From Nocardioides sp. (GTDB lineage: Bacteria > Actinomycetota > Actinomycetes > Propionibacteriales > Nocardioidaceae), in NCBI GenBank assembly GCA_023252065.1, contig JAHEXO010000011.1, forward strand, positions 1 to 13,215: 13,215 bases of DNA, given 5' to 3'. The notes beneath the pieces were generated by a model that saw only the letters and a list, made by a program, of their open reading frames with translations, made no database searches and had not been told where the DNA came from. This document shows positions 6,442 to 13,215 of the stretch, piece after piece; the first letter of the stretch is position 1, and each line of letters begins with the position of its first letter. The translations under genes were made by a program, and so were the position numbers.

Positions 6442-8079
6442 ATGTCCACGTTCCCAGCCCGTCGCTGGACGGTCCTCGGCGCCGGTGCGCTCGCCTGCGC
6501 CCTGGCGATGACCGCCTGCGGGGCCAAGCCGCCTGCCAAGAACAGCCAGGCCACGACGAAGTACACCGTGCTCACCCCGAAGCCGACCTCCACGGCGGGC
6601 GACGTGGTCTGGTCGACGTATCGGGAGACCCAGACCCTGGACCCGATCCAGGCCTTCGACTACCCGGAGAACACCGTCGACCCGCTGCTGTGCGACTCGC
6701 TGCTGCGCCAGGCGCCGGACCAGACGCTCGGCCCAGGCATCGCCACGTACACCGCTTCCAGCCCGACGCAGTACGACTTCACCCTGAACTCGAAGGCGAC
6801 CTTCTGGGACGGGTCCCCGGTGACGGCCCAGGACGCCGTGTTCAGCCTGGACCGCGCCAAGGATCCCAAGGCGGGCGGCTACTACGCCGCGGTCTTCAAC
6901 CGCGTCGCGTCCATCGAGGCGACCGGCAACCAGACCTTCACGATCAAGCTCAAGCAGCCCGACCAGTGGCTCCTCGGCGAGCTCTCGGCGACGCCTGGTG
7001 AGGTCGTCCAGAAGAAGTACGTCGAGGCCAAGGGCAAGGCGTTCGGCACGGTCAGCGGCGGCACGATGTGCTCGGGCCCGTTCAAGCTCGAGTCCTGGAA
7101 GACCGGGCAGGGCGTCAAGATGGTGCCCAACCCGAGCTACTGGGACACCTCCCTGCCCAAGCCTCAGGTCAAGAGCCTGACGGTGATCGGTACCCCCGAC
7201 GACGCGACCCTGACCGCCGGACTGAGCAGCGGCGCGATCGACGGGTCCTACGGCACCGGCATCAGCACCCTCGGCCAGATGGAGAAGAGCTCCTCGCTCA
7301 GCGTCTACCAGGGGCCGCCGTACGCCACGGCATCCATGGTGGTCAGCGCGACCAAGGGCCCGCTGGCAAACATCGCCGGTCGTCAGGCGCTCTCCGAGGC
7401 CATCGACCGTCAGGGCATCATCGACACCGTCTTCCAGGGTGCCGGAAGCATCCCGCATGCAGCGGCTGCCAGCGGCACCTGGGGCTATGCGCAGAGCACC
7501 TTCCAGAGCGCGTACGACGCGTTGCCGGCGATGACCCAGAACCTGTCCAAGGCCAAGTCCGATGCCAAGGCGGCAGGCATCGTCGGCCAGACGATCACCA
7601 TCGGCACGTCGTCCGGAATCCCGACCGTGCAGACCGAGACCCTCGCCGTCCAGCAGGCTGCGGAGGCGATCGGTCTGAAGGTGAAGCTGAAGAACGTCAG
7701 CCCGTCGAACTACATCAACTTCTTCATCGACCCGAAGTACTTCGGATCGGTCGACCTGTTCTCGACCCTGAACTACGGCGACTACGCCGACCCGGCCGCC
7801 CTCTACAACAGCTTCGCGATGCCGGGCGGTTCGCAGAACTTCAGCGGCTACGACAACCCCCAGGTCACCCAGGACATGAACGCCGCGCGAGGCGAGGCCG
7901 ATCCCACGAAGCGGGCGCAGGACGTGATCGCGGCCCAGAAGACGATCACCCAGCAGCTGACCTGGATCCCCCTGGTCGCACCGAACACGGTGCTGGTGAT
8001 GAACAAGAAGGTGACCGGGCCGCCCTCGACCTTCTCCTTCATGTTCAGCCCCTGGGCCAGCTACCTCGGCGGCAGCTGA
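6442..8079 (+). CDS. ABC transporter substrate-binding lipoprotein, DppA/OppA type (SBP_bac_5)
   Basis: This 545-residue extracellular solute receptor serves the adjacent importer. The N-terminus is a lipoprotein signal: a basic stretch (ARR), hydrophobic core (VLGAGALACALAM) and lipobox MTAC with the lipidated Cys at residue 26, followed by a Lys/Thr/Pro-rich linker. The mature part carries hallmarks of the peptide/nickel-binding family 5: ETQTLDPIQAFDYPE near the N-terminus, ATFWDGSPVTAQDAVFSLDRAKDPKAGG, GPFKLESWKTGQGVKMVPNPSYW, and the C-terminal WIPLVAPNTVLVMNKKVTG. Family members bind di- and oligopeptides but also sugars, opines and other small molecules, so the ligand is open. The ATG at 6442 has AAGGA 8 bases upstream, and the permease gene follows after 24 bases. 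Confidence 0.94.
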   Translation: MSTFPARRWTVLGAGALACALAMTACGAKPPAKNSQATTKYTVLTPKPTSTAGDVVWSTYRETQTLDPIQAFDYPENTVDPLLCDSLLRQAPDQTLGPGIATYTASSPTQYDFTLNSKATFWDGSPVTAQDAVFSLDRAKDPKAGGYYAAVFNRVASIEATGNQTFTIKLKQPDQWLLGELSATPGEVVQKKYVEAKGKAFGTVSGGTMCSGPFKLESWKTGQGVKMVPNPSYWDTSLPKPQVKSLTVIGTPDDATLTAGLSSGAIDGSYGTGISTLGQMEKSSSLSVYQGPPYATASMVVSATKGPLANIAGRQALSEAIDRQGIIDTVFQGAGSIPHAAAASGTWGYAQSTFQSAYDALPAMTQNLSKAKSDAKAAGIVGQTITIGTSSGIPTVQTETLAVQQAAEAIGLKVKLKNVSPSNYINFFIDPKYFGSVDLFSTLNYGDYADPAALYNSFAMPGGSQNFSGYDNPQVTQDMNAARGEADPTKRAQDVIAAQKTITQQLTWIPLVAPNTVLVMNKKVTGPPSTFSFMFSPWASYLGGS

Positions 8080-8103
8080 GGGCCGGCCGGTCGAGGAGTC
8101 CGC

Positions 8104-9051
8104 ATGCTCGCGTTCATCGTGAAACGCCTGGTGATGCTCGTCGTCACCTTGCTGGTCGCGAGCTTCCTGGTCTACGGCTCGCTCTACCTGGCCCCGGGAA
8201 GCCCGATCGCCACCCTGACCGGCGGTCGGGCGCCTTCGCCGCAGGTCGTCGCCCAGCTCAACGCCCAGTACCACCTGGACGAGCCGTTCCTGGTCCGCTA
8301 CTGGCACTGGCTCGTGGCAGCTCTGCACGGTGACCTCGGACAGTCCATCCCGCTGCACGAGGGCGTGTCGACCCTGATCGGGCAGCGGATCGGGGTGACC
8401 GCCAGCCTGGTGCTGCTGACCTCGATCATCATCGTGGTGATCGGCGTCGGGCTCGGGATCATCGGAGCGCTGTCGCGAGGCACGATCGACAACGGCGTGC
8501 TCATCTCGTCCACGGTGTCCGCCGCGATGCCGGCCTTCGCGGCCGCGGTGGTGCTGCAGTTCGTGTTCGCGGTCAAGCTGCCCTGGTTCCCGGCACTGGG
8601 AGACGGGAACGGGCTCCTCGACTCGCTGCACCACCTGACCCTCCCGGCGCTGGCCCTCGCCGCCTCGTCGGTGGCCCTCGTCACCCGGGTGACGCGGGCC
8701 GCCGTACGCGAGGAGATGGAGCGCGAGCACGTGCAGACCGCCATCAGCCGCGGCCTGCCACGCGGCGTCGTCCTGCGGCGACACGTGCTCCGCAACGCCG
8801 CGATCCCGATCACGACCGTCGTCGGCCTGACGATCGCGAGCCTGATCGCCCTCTCCGCCGTCGTCGAGACGGCGTTCGGCCTCAACGGCCTGGGCTCCTA
8901 CCTCGTGCAGGCGGCTCAGAACAAGGACTTCGCGGTCGTCCAGGGCATCAGCCTCGTGCTGGTGGTGCTGTTCGTGGTGGTCAACACCATCGTCGACATC
9001 GCCTACGCCCTCCTCGACCCCAGGGTCGCGATCGGGAGCCGAGCCCAGTGA
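8104..9051 (+). CDS. ABC transporter permease, DppB/OppB type
   Basis: This 315-residue inner-membrane permease has a first membrane helix at about residues 9-30, a long extracytoplasmic loop (VYGSLYLAPGSP ... HWLVAALHGDLGQSI), then five more hydrophobic segments, the six-helix plan of DppB/OppB. The cytoplasmic coupling motif (EAA loop) is clear at about residues 210-229: TAISRGLPRGVVLRRHVLRNA. Length is normal. It pairs with the following DppC-type permease to form the channel. The ATG at 8104 has AGGAG at 8094-8098, 5 bases upstream. Its stop overlaps the next start by 4 bases (GTGA), so translation is coupled and subunit amounts are matched. Confidence 0.94.
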   Translation: MLAFIVKRLVMLVVTLLVASFLVYGSLYLAPGSPIATLTGGRAPSPQVVAQLNAQYHLDEPFLVRYWHWLVAALHGDLGQSIPLHEGVSTLIGQRIGVTASLVLLTSIIIVVIGVGLGIIGALSRGTIDNGVLISSTVSAAMPAFAAAVVLQFVFAVKLPWFPALGDGNGLLDSLHHLTLPALALAASSVALVTRVTRAAVREEMEREHVQTAISRGLPRGVVLRRHVLRNAAIPITTVVGLTIASLIALSAVVETAFGLNGLGSYLVQAAQNKDFAVVQGISLVLVVLFVVVNTIVDIAYALLDPRVAIGSRAQ

Positions 9052-9968
9052 GCATCCCCGTCGGAAGCGCGCTGCCGACCGGCCCGGCACCGGAAGAGCC
9101 CGGGCCGGAGGCTCTCGCCCCGCCCGGGTCTGCCGGCTCGGCCAAGAAGCGTCGGCTCCCCAGACTCGGTGTCGGCGGGTGGGTCAGTGTCGCGATCATC
9201 GTGCTCGCGGTGCTGCTGGCGATCTTCGGTCCGCTCGTGCGGCCCTACGACCCCAACGAGGTCAGCCTCTCCTACGCCAACGTCGGCCCGATGGGCGGTC
9301 ACCTGCTCGGCTTCGACGGTGCGGGCCGAGACCTGCTGAGCCGGCTGATGGTCGGGGCCCGGACGACGCTCCTCGGCGCAGCGCTGGTCTCGATCGTGGC
9401 GGTCACGATCGGCTCGAGTCTGGCCGTCTTGACCGCATGGTTCGGAGGCCGTTTCGACACGGCGGTCTCCAGCGGTCTCGACGTGATGTTCGCGTTCCCC
9501 GGCATCCTGCTGGCGGTCCTCGCGGCAGCCGTGTTCGGGGCCGGGCTCCTCGCAGCCGGCCTTGCGCTGGCCATGGCCTACTCGCCGTACCTCGCACGGG
9601 TGCTCCGCGGAGCGGCGCTCAAGGAACGAGCCATGGCCTACATCCAGGCCGGCGAGGTCCAGGGCTTCAGCAGCTGGTGGCTGTGCTTCCGCCACCTGTT
9701 GCCCAACATCTCGTCGCTGATCGTGGCTCAGGGCACGATCTTCTTCGGCTTCGCCGTGGTCGACCTGGCGGCGCTGTCCTTCCTCGGCCTTGGCATCCAG
9801 CCACCCCATGCGGACTGGGGCGTGATGGTCTCGGAGGGCAAGACCCCGCTGCTGCAGGGGTACCCGCTCGAGGCCATCTCAGCCGTCGTCTGCATCGTGC
9901 TCGTGGTGTCGGCGGTGAGCTTCCTGGGCGAGCGGCTCCAGGAGCGGTTCACGGAGGACCAGCGATGA
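9048..9968 (+). CDS. ABC transporter permease, DppC/OppC type
   Basis: This 306-residue partner permease starts with a cytoplasmic, Pro/Gly/Glu-rich tail of about 40 residues ending in a basic patch (AKKRR, 32-36). A first membrane helix (about 43-63) follows, then the conserved DppC sequence PYDPNEVSLSYANVGPMGGHLLGFDGAGRDLLSRLMVGARTTL, and further helices. The EAA coupling loop is at about 199-224 (IQAGEVQGFSSWWLCFRHLLPN). LGLGIQPPHADWGVMVSEGK near the C-terminus is diagnostic for this subunit. The GTG start at 9048 overlaps the stop of the DppB-type gene and has GGGAG about 9 bases upstream. Its own stop overlaps the next gene by 4 bases. Confidence 0.93.
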   Translation: MSIPVGSALPTGPAPEEPGPEALAPPGSAGSAKKRRLPRLGVGGWVSVAIIVLAVLLAIFGPLVRPYDPNEVSLSYANVGPMGGHLLGFDGAGRDLLSRLMVGARTTLLGAALVSIVAVTIGSSLAVLTAWFGGRFDTAVSSGLDVMFAFPGILLAVLAAAVFGAGLLAAGLALAMAYSPYLARVLRGAALKERAMAYIQAGEVQGFSSWWLCFRHLLPNISSLIVAQGTIFFGFAVVDLAALSFLGLGIQPPHADWGVMVSEGKTPLLQGYPLEAISAVVCIVLVVSAVSFLGERLQERFTEDQR

Positions 9969-10969
9969 CGCCCCCCAGGACCGCCCTGCTCCGGGTCACG
10001 GACCTGACCGTCCGGCTCCGGCTGGGTGAGCAGATGCGGGAGGTCATCTCCGGCAGCACGCTCGAGATCGGCGCCGGCGAGGCGATGGGTCTGGTCGGTG
10101 AGTCCGGCTCGGGCAAGTCGATGACCGCGCGGGCGATCGCGCGGCTGCTGCCGGCCGGGGCTGCGGTGAGCGGCCAGGTCGACTTCGACGGCACCGACGT
10201 GCTCGCCCTCGACGGGGCGAACCTGCGCGCCCACCGGTCCAAGGTGGCCGTCGTGTTCCAGGACCCCCGTGCGCACATCAACCCGGTACGTCGGATCGGG
10301 GACTTCATGACCGAGTCCCTGCGCACCCTCGAGGACGTACCCAAGGCCGAAGCAGCGCGACGAGCCGCCCACGGTCTGGAGGAGGTCGGGATCGACAACC
10401 CGGCCCAGCGCCTGCGGCAGTACCCCCACGAGCTGTCCGGCGGCATGCGCCAGCGGGTCATGATCGCCACCGCTCTGCTCTCCGAACCCCGCCTGCTGCT
10501 GGCCGACGAATGCACCACGGCCCTCGACGTCACCACGCAGTCGGAGGTGATGGCCATCCTCGACGAGCTGCGCCGCGAGCGTGGCCTGTCGATGCTGTTC
10601 ATCACCCACGACCTCGAGCTGGCCGGCGCCGTGTGCGACCGCACCAGCGTCATGTACGCCGGGCAGGTGGTGGAGATCCGGGCCGCCGACCAGCTGCACG
10701 CCGACCCGCTCCATCCCTACAGCGCGGCATTGGTTCAGGCGCGGCCCGACATCACCTCGTCGGCGCACCGGCTCGTCGCCATCCCCGGGCGCCCGGTCTC
10801 GGCGTTCGAGGCACCGTCCGGCTGCCGGTTCGCACCGCGGTGCCCGCACGCGACGGACTCGTGCCGCCAGGACGAGCAGGTGGTGACCGAGCTGGACGGA
10901 GGCCAGGTGCGTTGCGAGCGCGCAGCGACGCTCCGTGGTGACCTCTTGGCACCGGTGACCCATGTCTGA
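9965..10969 (+). CDS. ABC transporter ATP-binding protein, DppD/OppD type
   Basis: This 334-residue ATPase energises the importer. Motifs: Walker A GESGSGKS (45-52), Q-loop VVFQDPRAHINPV, signature LSGGMRQR (157-164), Walker B LLLADE with D181 and catalytic E182, and switch His H215 (FITHDL). After E182 comes Cys183 where family members usually have Pro (ADECTTALD). The C-terminal extension is the Cys-rich oligopeptide-transporter domain: HPYSAALVQARPDI, IPGRPVSAFEAPSGCRFAPRCPHATDSC and a final Cys. This Cys set is known in some homologues to hold an iron-sulphur cluster. The ATG at 9965 is chosen because GGAGG lies 7 bases upstream and the stop of the DppC gene overlaps it. The long frame upstream of it is antiparallel-free read-through of another frame and is not coding. 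Confidence 0.93.
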   Translation: MTPPRTALLRVTDLTVRLRLGEQMREVISGSTLEIGAGEAMGLVGESGSGKSMTARAIARLLPAGAAVSGQVDFDGTDVLALDGANLRAHRSKVAVVFQDPRAHINPVRRIGDFMTESLRTLEDVPKAEAARRAAHGLEEVGIDNPAQRLRQYPHELSGGMRQRVMIATALLSEPRLLLADECTTALDVTTQSEVMAILDELRRERGLSMLFITHDLELAGAVCDRTSVMYAGQVVEIRAADQLHADPLHPYSAALVQARPDITSSAHRLVAIPGRPVSAFEAPSGCRFAPRCPHATDSCRQDEQVVTELDGGQVRCERAATLRGDLLAPVTHV

Positions 10970-11786
10970 TCCAGCGACCTCCCAGGACCTCGACCCGGTC
11001 CGGCCGGCGCTCTCGGTGCGCGGGCTTCGCAAGGAGTTCGGCGCCCACGTCGCGGTCTCGGACCTGAGCTTCGACCTCCTGCCCGGGCGGTCCCTCGCCA
11101 TCGTCGGCGAGTCGGGCAGCGGCAAGACGACCGTCGCCCGGATGATCGTGGGGCTCGAGCGGCCGACGGCCGGCGTGATCGTCGCCTGCGGCCGCGACCG
11201 GTCCCGGCCCGCCCGCGGCTCGAAGGAGCGCAAGCTGCGCGGACGTGAGGTGCAGATCGTCTTCCAGGATCCCTACTCCAGCCTGGACCCGCGGCAGTCG
11301 GGCGCAGACCTCATCGACGAGGTGCTGCGGCTGCACCACTCCTACGACGCCGCCACCCGACGTAGCACGATCATCGAGCTCGCCGACCTGGTCGGTCTCG
11401 ACCAGCGCCAGATCAACGCCCTCCCGCGCTCCCTGTCCGGCGGTCAGCGACAGCGCGTCGCGATCGCACGGGCGCTCGCGGCCGAGCCGAGCGTCCTGAT
11501 CCTCGACGAGTCCGTGGCGGCCCTGGACGTGTCGATCCAGGCGCAGGTCCTCAACGTGCTCGCCGACATCCGCGACGAGCGGGGCATCAGCTACGTCCTC
11601 ATCTCCCACGACCTCGCCGTCGTGCGTCAGCTGACCGAGGAGGCGCTGGTCATGCAGCGCGGCGAGGTCGTCGAGCGCGGGGACACCGCCCAGGTGCTGG
11701 ACTCACCCCAACACCCCTACACCCAGATGCTTCGGGCCAGCGTCCCCGGTCCCGGCTGGAAGCCGGCCCGGACCATGCACGGCTAG
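10962..11786 (+). CDS. ABC transporter ATP-binding protein, DppF/OppF type
   Basis: This second ATPase of the importer has 274 residues: Walker A GESGSGKT (49-56), Q-loop IVFQDPYSSLDPR, signature LSGGQRQR (158-165), Walker B LILDES with D182 and E183, and switch His H216 (LISHDL). The residue after the catalytic Glu is Ser rather than Pro. It ends soon after the HPYTQMLRASVP motif and so lacks the Cys-rich C-terminal extension carried by its partner; this short form is frequent among DppF-type proteins, usually about 260-330 residues. It overlaps the DppD-type gene by 8 bases and has no strong ribosome-binding site, so it probably depends on re-initiation by ribosomes finishing the upstream gene. 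Confidence 0.93.
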   Translation: MSDPATSQDLDPVRPALSVRGLRKEFGAHVAVSDLSFDLLPGRSLAIVGESGSGKTTVARMIVGLERPTAGVIVACGRDRSRPARGSKERKLRGREVQIVFQDPYSSLDPRQSGADLIDEVLRLHHSYDAATRRSTIIELADLVGLDQRQINALPRSLSGGQRQRVAIARALAAEPSVLILDESVAALDVSIQAQVLNVLADIRDERGISYVLISHDLAVVRQLTEEALVMQRGEVVERGDTAQVLDSPQHPYTQMLRASVPGPGWKPARTMHG

Positions 11787-11818
11787 AGCTCGGGCGACAC
11801 ACCAGCAAAGGGACTCCA

Positions 11819-13033
11819 TTGGTCACGAACCTCCTGCCGACCGGTACGCCGGAGCGCTTGTCCGTGCTGGGGTACGACGACTCCACGTGGGACCAGCCGT
11901 GGAACCTGCCGCGCGGGCAGCTGACCACAGGCGAGCGCATGCCCTCGGTGGAGCTGAGCCCCGGGGGCACGGCGACGCCGTTCCCGCCGGGGGAGCGCCT
12001 CGAGGTAGGTGACCTCCGGTTCACCGACCCACTCACCGGACGCGAGCTGGTCGGCGATCAGTTCCTGGACCGCAGGCTCCACACCGACGCGCTCGCTGTC
12101 GTTCACCACGGACGCCTTGTCTACGAGACCTACCGCAACGGGATGACCGAGTCCGACCGCCATGTGGCGCACTCCTGCTCCAAGACGATGACCACGATGA
12201 TGGTCGGCATCGCCATCGACGAAGGGCGGCTCGACCCTTCCCGCCCCGTCGCCGACTATGTGCCCGAGCTCGCCGCGCTGCCGGCGTGGGACCGGGTCAC
12301 CCTCCAGCACGTGCTCGACATGGCCACCGGCATCGACCTCGAGGAGCACTACGAGCGTCCCGACTCGATGTACTGGCGCTACGCGGAGGCCGTCGGCTAC
12401 TACGCCGGATCACCCGAGCGACGGATCGGGACGCTGGGCTTCGCCGTCGCGGAGCTGACCCGCTCCGCAGAGGAGCCGGGCACCCGCTTCAACTACGGCT
12501 CCTACCTGACCAATCTCCTGCCGATCGCCCTCGCCCACGTGTACGGCGTGCCCGCCCTGGAGCTCTACGAGGAGCGGATCTACCGGCATCTCGGGGCGGA
12601 GCGTCCGGCGCTGGTGAACGTCGACTCCGCCGGCCGGCCGATCGTCGAGGGGCAGGTCAACCTCACGCTCCGCGACTTCGCCCGCTGGGGGCACCTGCTG
12701 GCCGACGCCGGCCGGAGCCTCGGCGGCGAGCAGGTCGTCCCTATGTCGTGGATCGATGACACGTTCGAGTCCTCGCCAGACAGGGCGGCGGCCTTCGCCC
12801 GCGGCGAGAGCGCCGAGGCGCTGCCAGGCGCGGAGTACCACAACCAGGCCTGGGTCCTCGAGCCCGGACGGGTGGTGTCGATGCTCGGCATCCACGGCCA
12901 GTTCTGCTGGGTGGACCGGGTCTCGGGCGTGATGATCGCCGGGTTCTCGTCGTTCCCGGTGCAGACCCACCCACTCCTGAGCGCATGCATGGGTGAGCTC
13001 TGGTCGACGATCCGCGGGGCACTCGCACCGTGA
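11819..13033 (+). CDS. Serine hydrolase, beta-lactamase/NylB (6-aminohexanoate-dimer hydrolase)-like
   Basis: This 404-residue protein of the penicillin-recognising serine hydrolase fold has SxxK nucleophile motif S119-C-S-K122, second motif Y226-G-S228 (the YxN/YxS position), and third motif H359-G-Q361. The layout matches NylB as I remember it: the N-terminal WDQPWN and RMPSVELS segments, CSKTMTTMMVGIAIDEGRLDPSRPVADYVPEL, VLDMATGIDLEE, TLRDFARWGHLLADAG, and GIHGQFCWVDRVSGVMIAGFSSFP. NylB-class enzymes cleave linear amides such as the 6-aminohexanoate dimer; relatives are esterases. No signal peptide is seen, so it is cytosolic, unlike secreted beta-lactamases. The TTG start at 11819 is chosen because AAGGGA lies 5 bases upstream and the next Met (residue 41) would remove conserved N-terminal sequence. 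It follows the DppF gene by 32 bases and is apparently the operon's last gene. Confidence 0.88.
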   Translation: MVTNLLPTGTPERLSVLGYDDSTWDQPWNLPRGQLTTGERMPSVELSPGGTATPFPPGERLEVGDLRFTDPLTGRELVGDQFLDRRLHTDALAVVHHGRLVYETYRNGMTESDRHVAHSCSKTMTTMMVGIAIDEGRLDPSRPVADYVPELAALPAWDRVTLQHVLDMATGIDLEEHYERPDSMYWRYAEAVGYYAGSPERRIGTLGFAVAELTRSAEEPGTRFNYGSYLTNLLPIALAHVYGVPALELYEERIYRHLGAERPALVNVDSAGRPIVEGQVNLTLRDFARWGHLLADAGRSLGGEQVVPMSWIDDTFESSPDRAAAFARGESAEALPGAEYHNQAWVLEPGRVVSMLGIHGQFCWVDRVSGVMIAGFSSFPVQTHPLLSACMGELWSTIRGALAP

Positions 13034-13215
13034 TGCACGTCAGGGCACAGGTGCGTACGCCGACCCGATGACGTTGCGGTGACAGCATCACCGGCGCCTA
13101 GCGGCGGCACCTACGACGGCCCGCGTCAGACCACTGGGAGTCGGCGCGAGCTGACCCGCGCCGTAGCTCCGGGAGAGGACCACTCGGATTCAGGCAGGCA
13201 TGGACACGTGCGTCC
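13034..13215. other. Non-coding right-edge region
   Basis: These 182 bases after the serine hydrolase contain the 13077-13093 hairpin and no convincing gene. An ATG at 13200 opens a five-codon frame before the window ends; with no clear ribosome-binding site it cannot be judged. No tRNA-like or repeat structure was seen. Confidence 0.5.
13077..13093 (+). terminator. Weak hairpin after the serine hydrolase gene, possible terminator
   Basis: CGGTGA, a 5-base loop and TCACCG form a 6-base-pair stem 43 bases after the stop at 13031-13033. No U-run follows, which is common for actinobacterial terminators but also makes the call weak. It is the only clear stem in this non-coding stretch. Confidence 0.3.

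Noticed and set aside
6304..9090. A 928-codon open frame on the minus strand, opposite the binding-protein and first permease genes
   Set aside because: It is a high-GC antisense artefact: the product is dominated by R, G, H, D, E and A with no recognisable domain, while the plus strand encodes clear ABC transporter subunits.
9179..9964. Upstream extension of the first ATPase frame over the DppC-type gene
   Set aside because: The extension is Arg/Pro/Gly-rich out-of-frame translation of the permease; the ATG at 9965 has a good ribosome-binding site and the ABC domain begins right after it.
13200..13215. ATG at the right edge as the start of a next gene
   Set aside because: Only five codons are visible and there is no clear ribosome-binding site, so it cannot be supported.
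1..13215. Mobile element, CRISPR, tRNA or phage signature
   Set aside because: No transposase, integrase, terminal inverted repeats, spaced repeats or tRNA-like cloverleaf was seen; the only notable repeat is the operator/promoter pair.

Overview
The window is high-GC DNA with densely packed genes, GTG and TTG starts alongside ATG, and many 1-8 base gene overlaps. This, with strong GC bias at third codon positions, points to an actinobacterium. A Nocardioides-like member of the Propionibacteriales is my guess, but it rests on overall protein and codon style only. No rRNA, tRNA, CRISPR array, insertion sequence or phage gene was seen.

Left edge (1-652, + strand): the tail of an ArsR-family repressor overlaps an AHSA1/SRPBCC-domain gene by 4 bases, a common two-gene unit. 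It is probably unrelated to the rest. It converges on the next block.

Regulatory and oxidative block (690-3139, - strand): a TetR-family regulator is followed by a DUF3237 protein and a PhzS-like FAD monooxygenase, with gaps of 28 bases and 1 base, apparently one operon.

Catabolic and transport block (3248-13033, + strand), divergent from the TetR gene: an amidohydrolase_3 (YtcJ/NfdA-like) enzyme and an amidase-signature enzyme come first. A complete Dpp/Opp-type ABC importer follows (lipoprotein binding protein, two permeases, two ATPases). Last is a serine hydrolase closely resembling NylB, the 6-aminohexanoate-dimer hydrolase. From the amidase onward, the genes overlap or lie within about 50 bases of each other.

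The most informative non-coding signal is a near-palindrome, TGTCAA-N5-TTGACA. It appears both between the TetR gene and the amidohydrolase gene and again just before the amidase gene. In both places its right arm is also a consensus -35 box, followed after exactly 17 bases by a TAGnnT -10 box. At the first site a second, divergent promoter for the TetR gene fits across the same element. This suggests one local regulator controlling both directions and both forward transcripts. The amidohydrolase promoter lies so close to the ATG that its mRNA is probably leaderless.

Taken together, the locus looks like a substrate-inducible uptake and hydrolysis system for a small amide or peptide-like compound: import by the ABC system, cleavage by three unrelated classes of amide hydrolase, and possibly oxidation by the FAD enzyme. 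The actual substrate cannot be read from the sequence. The last 182 bases hold a weak hairpin and no supportable gene.
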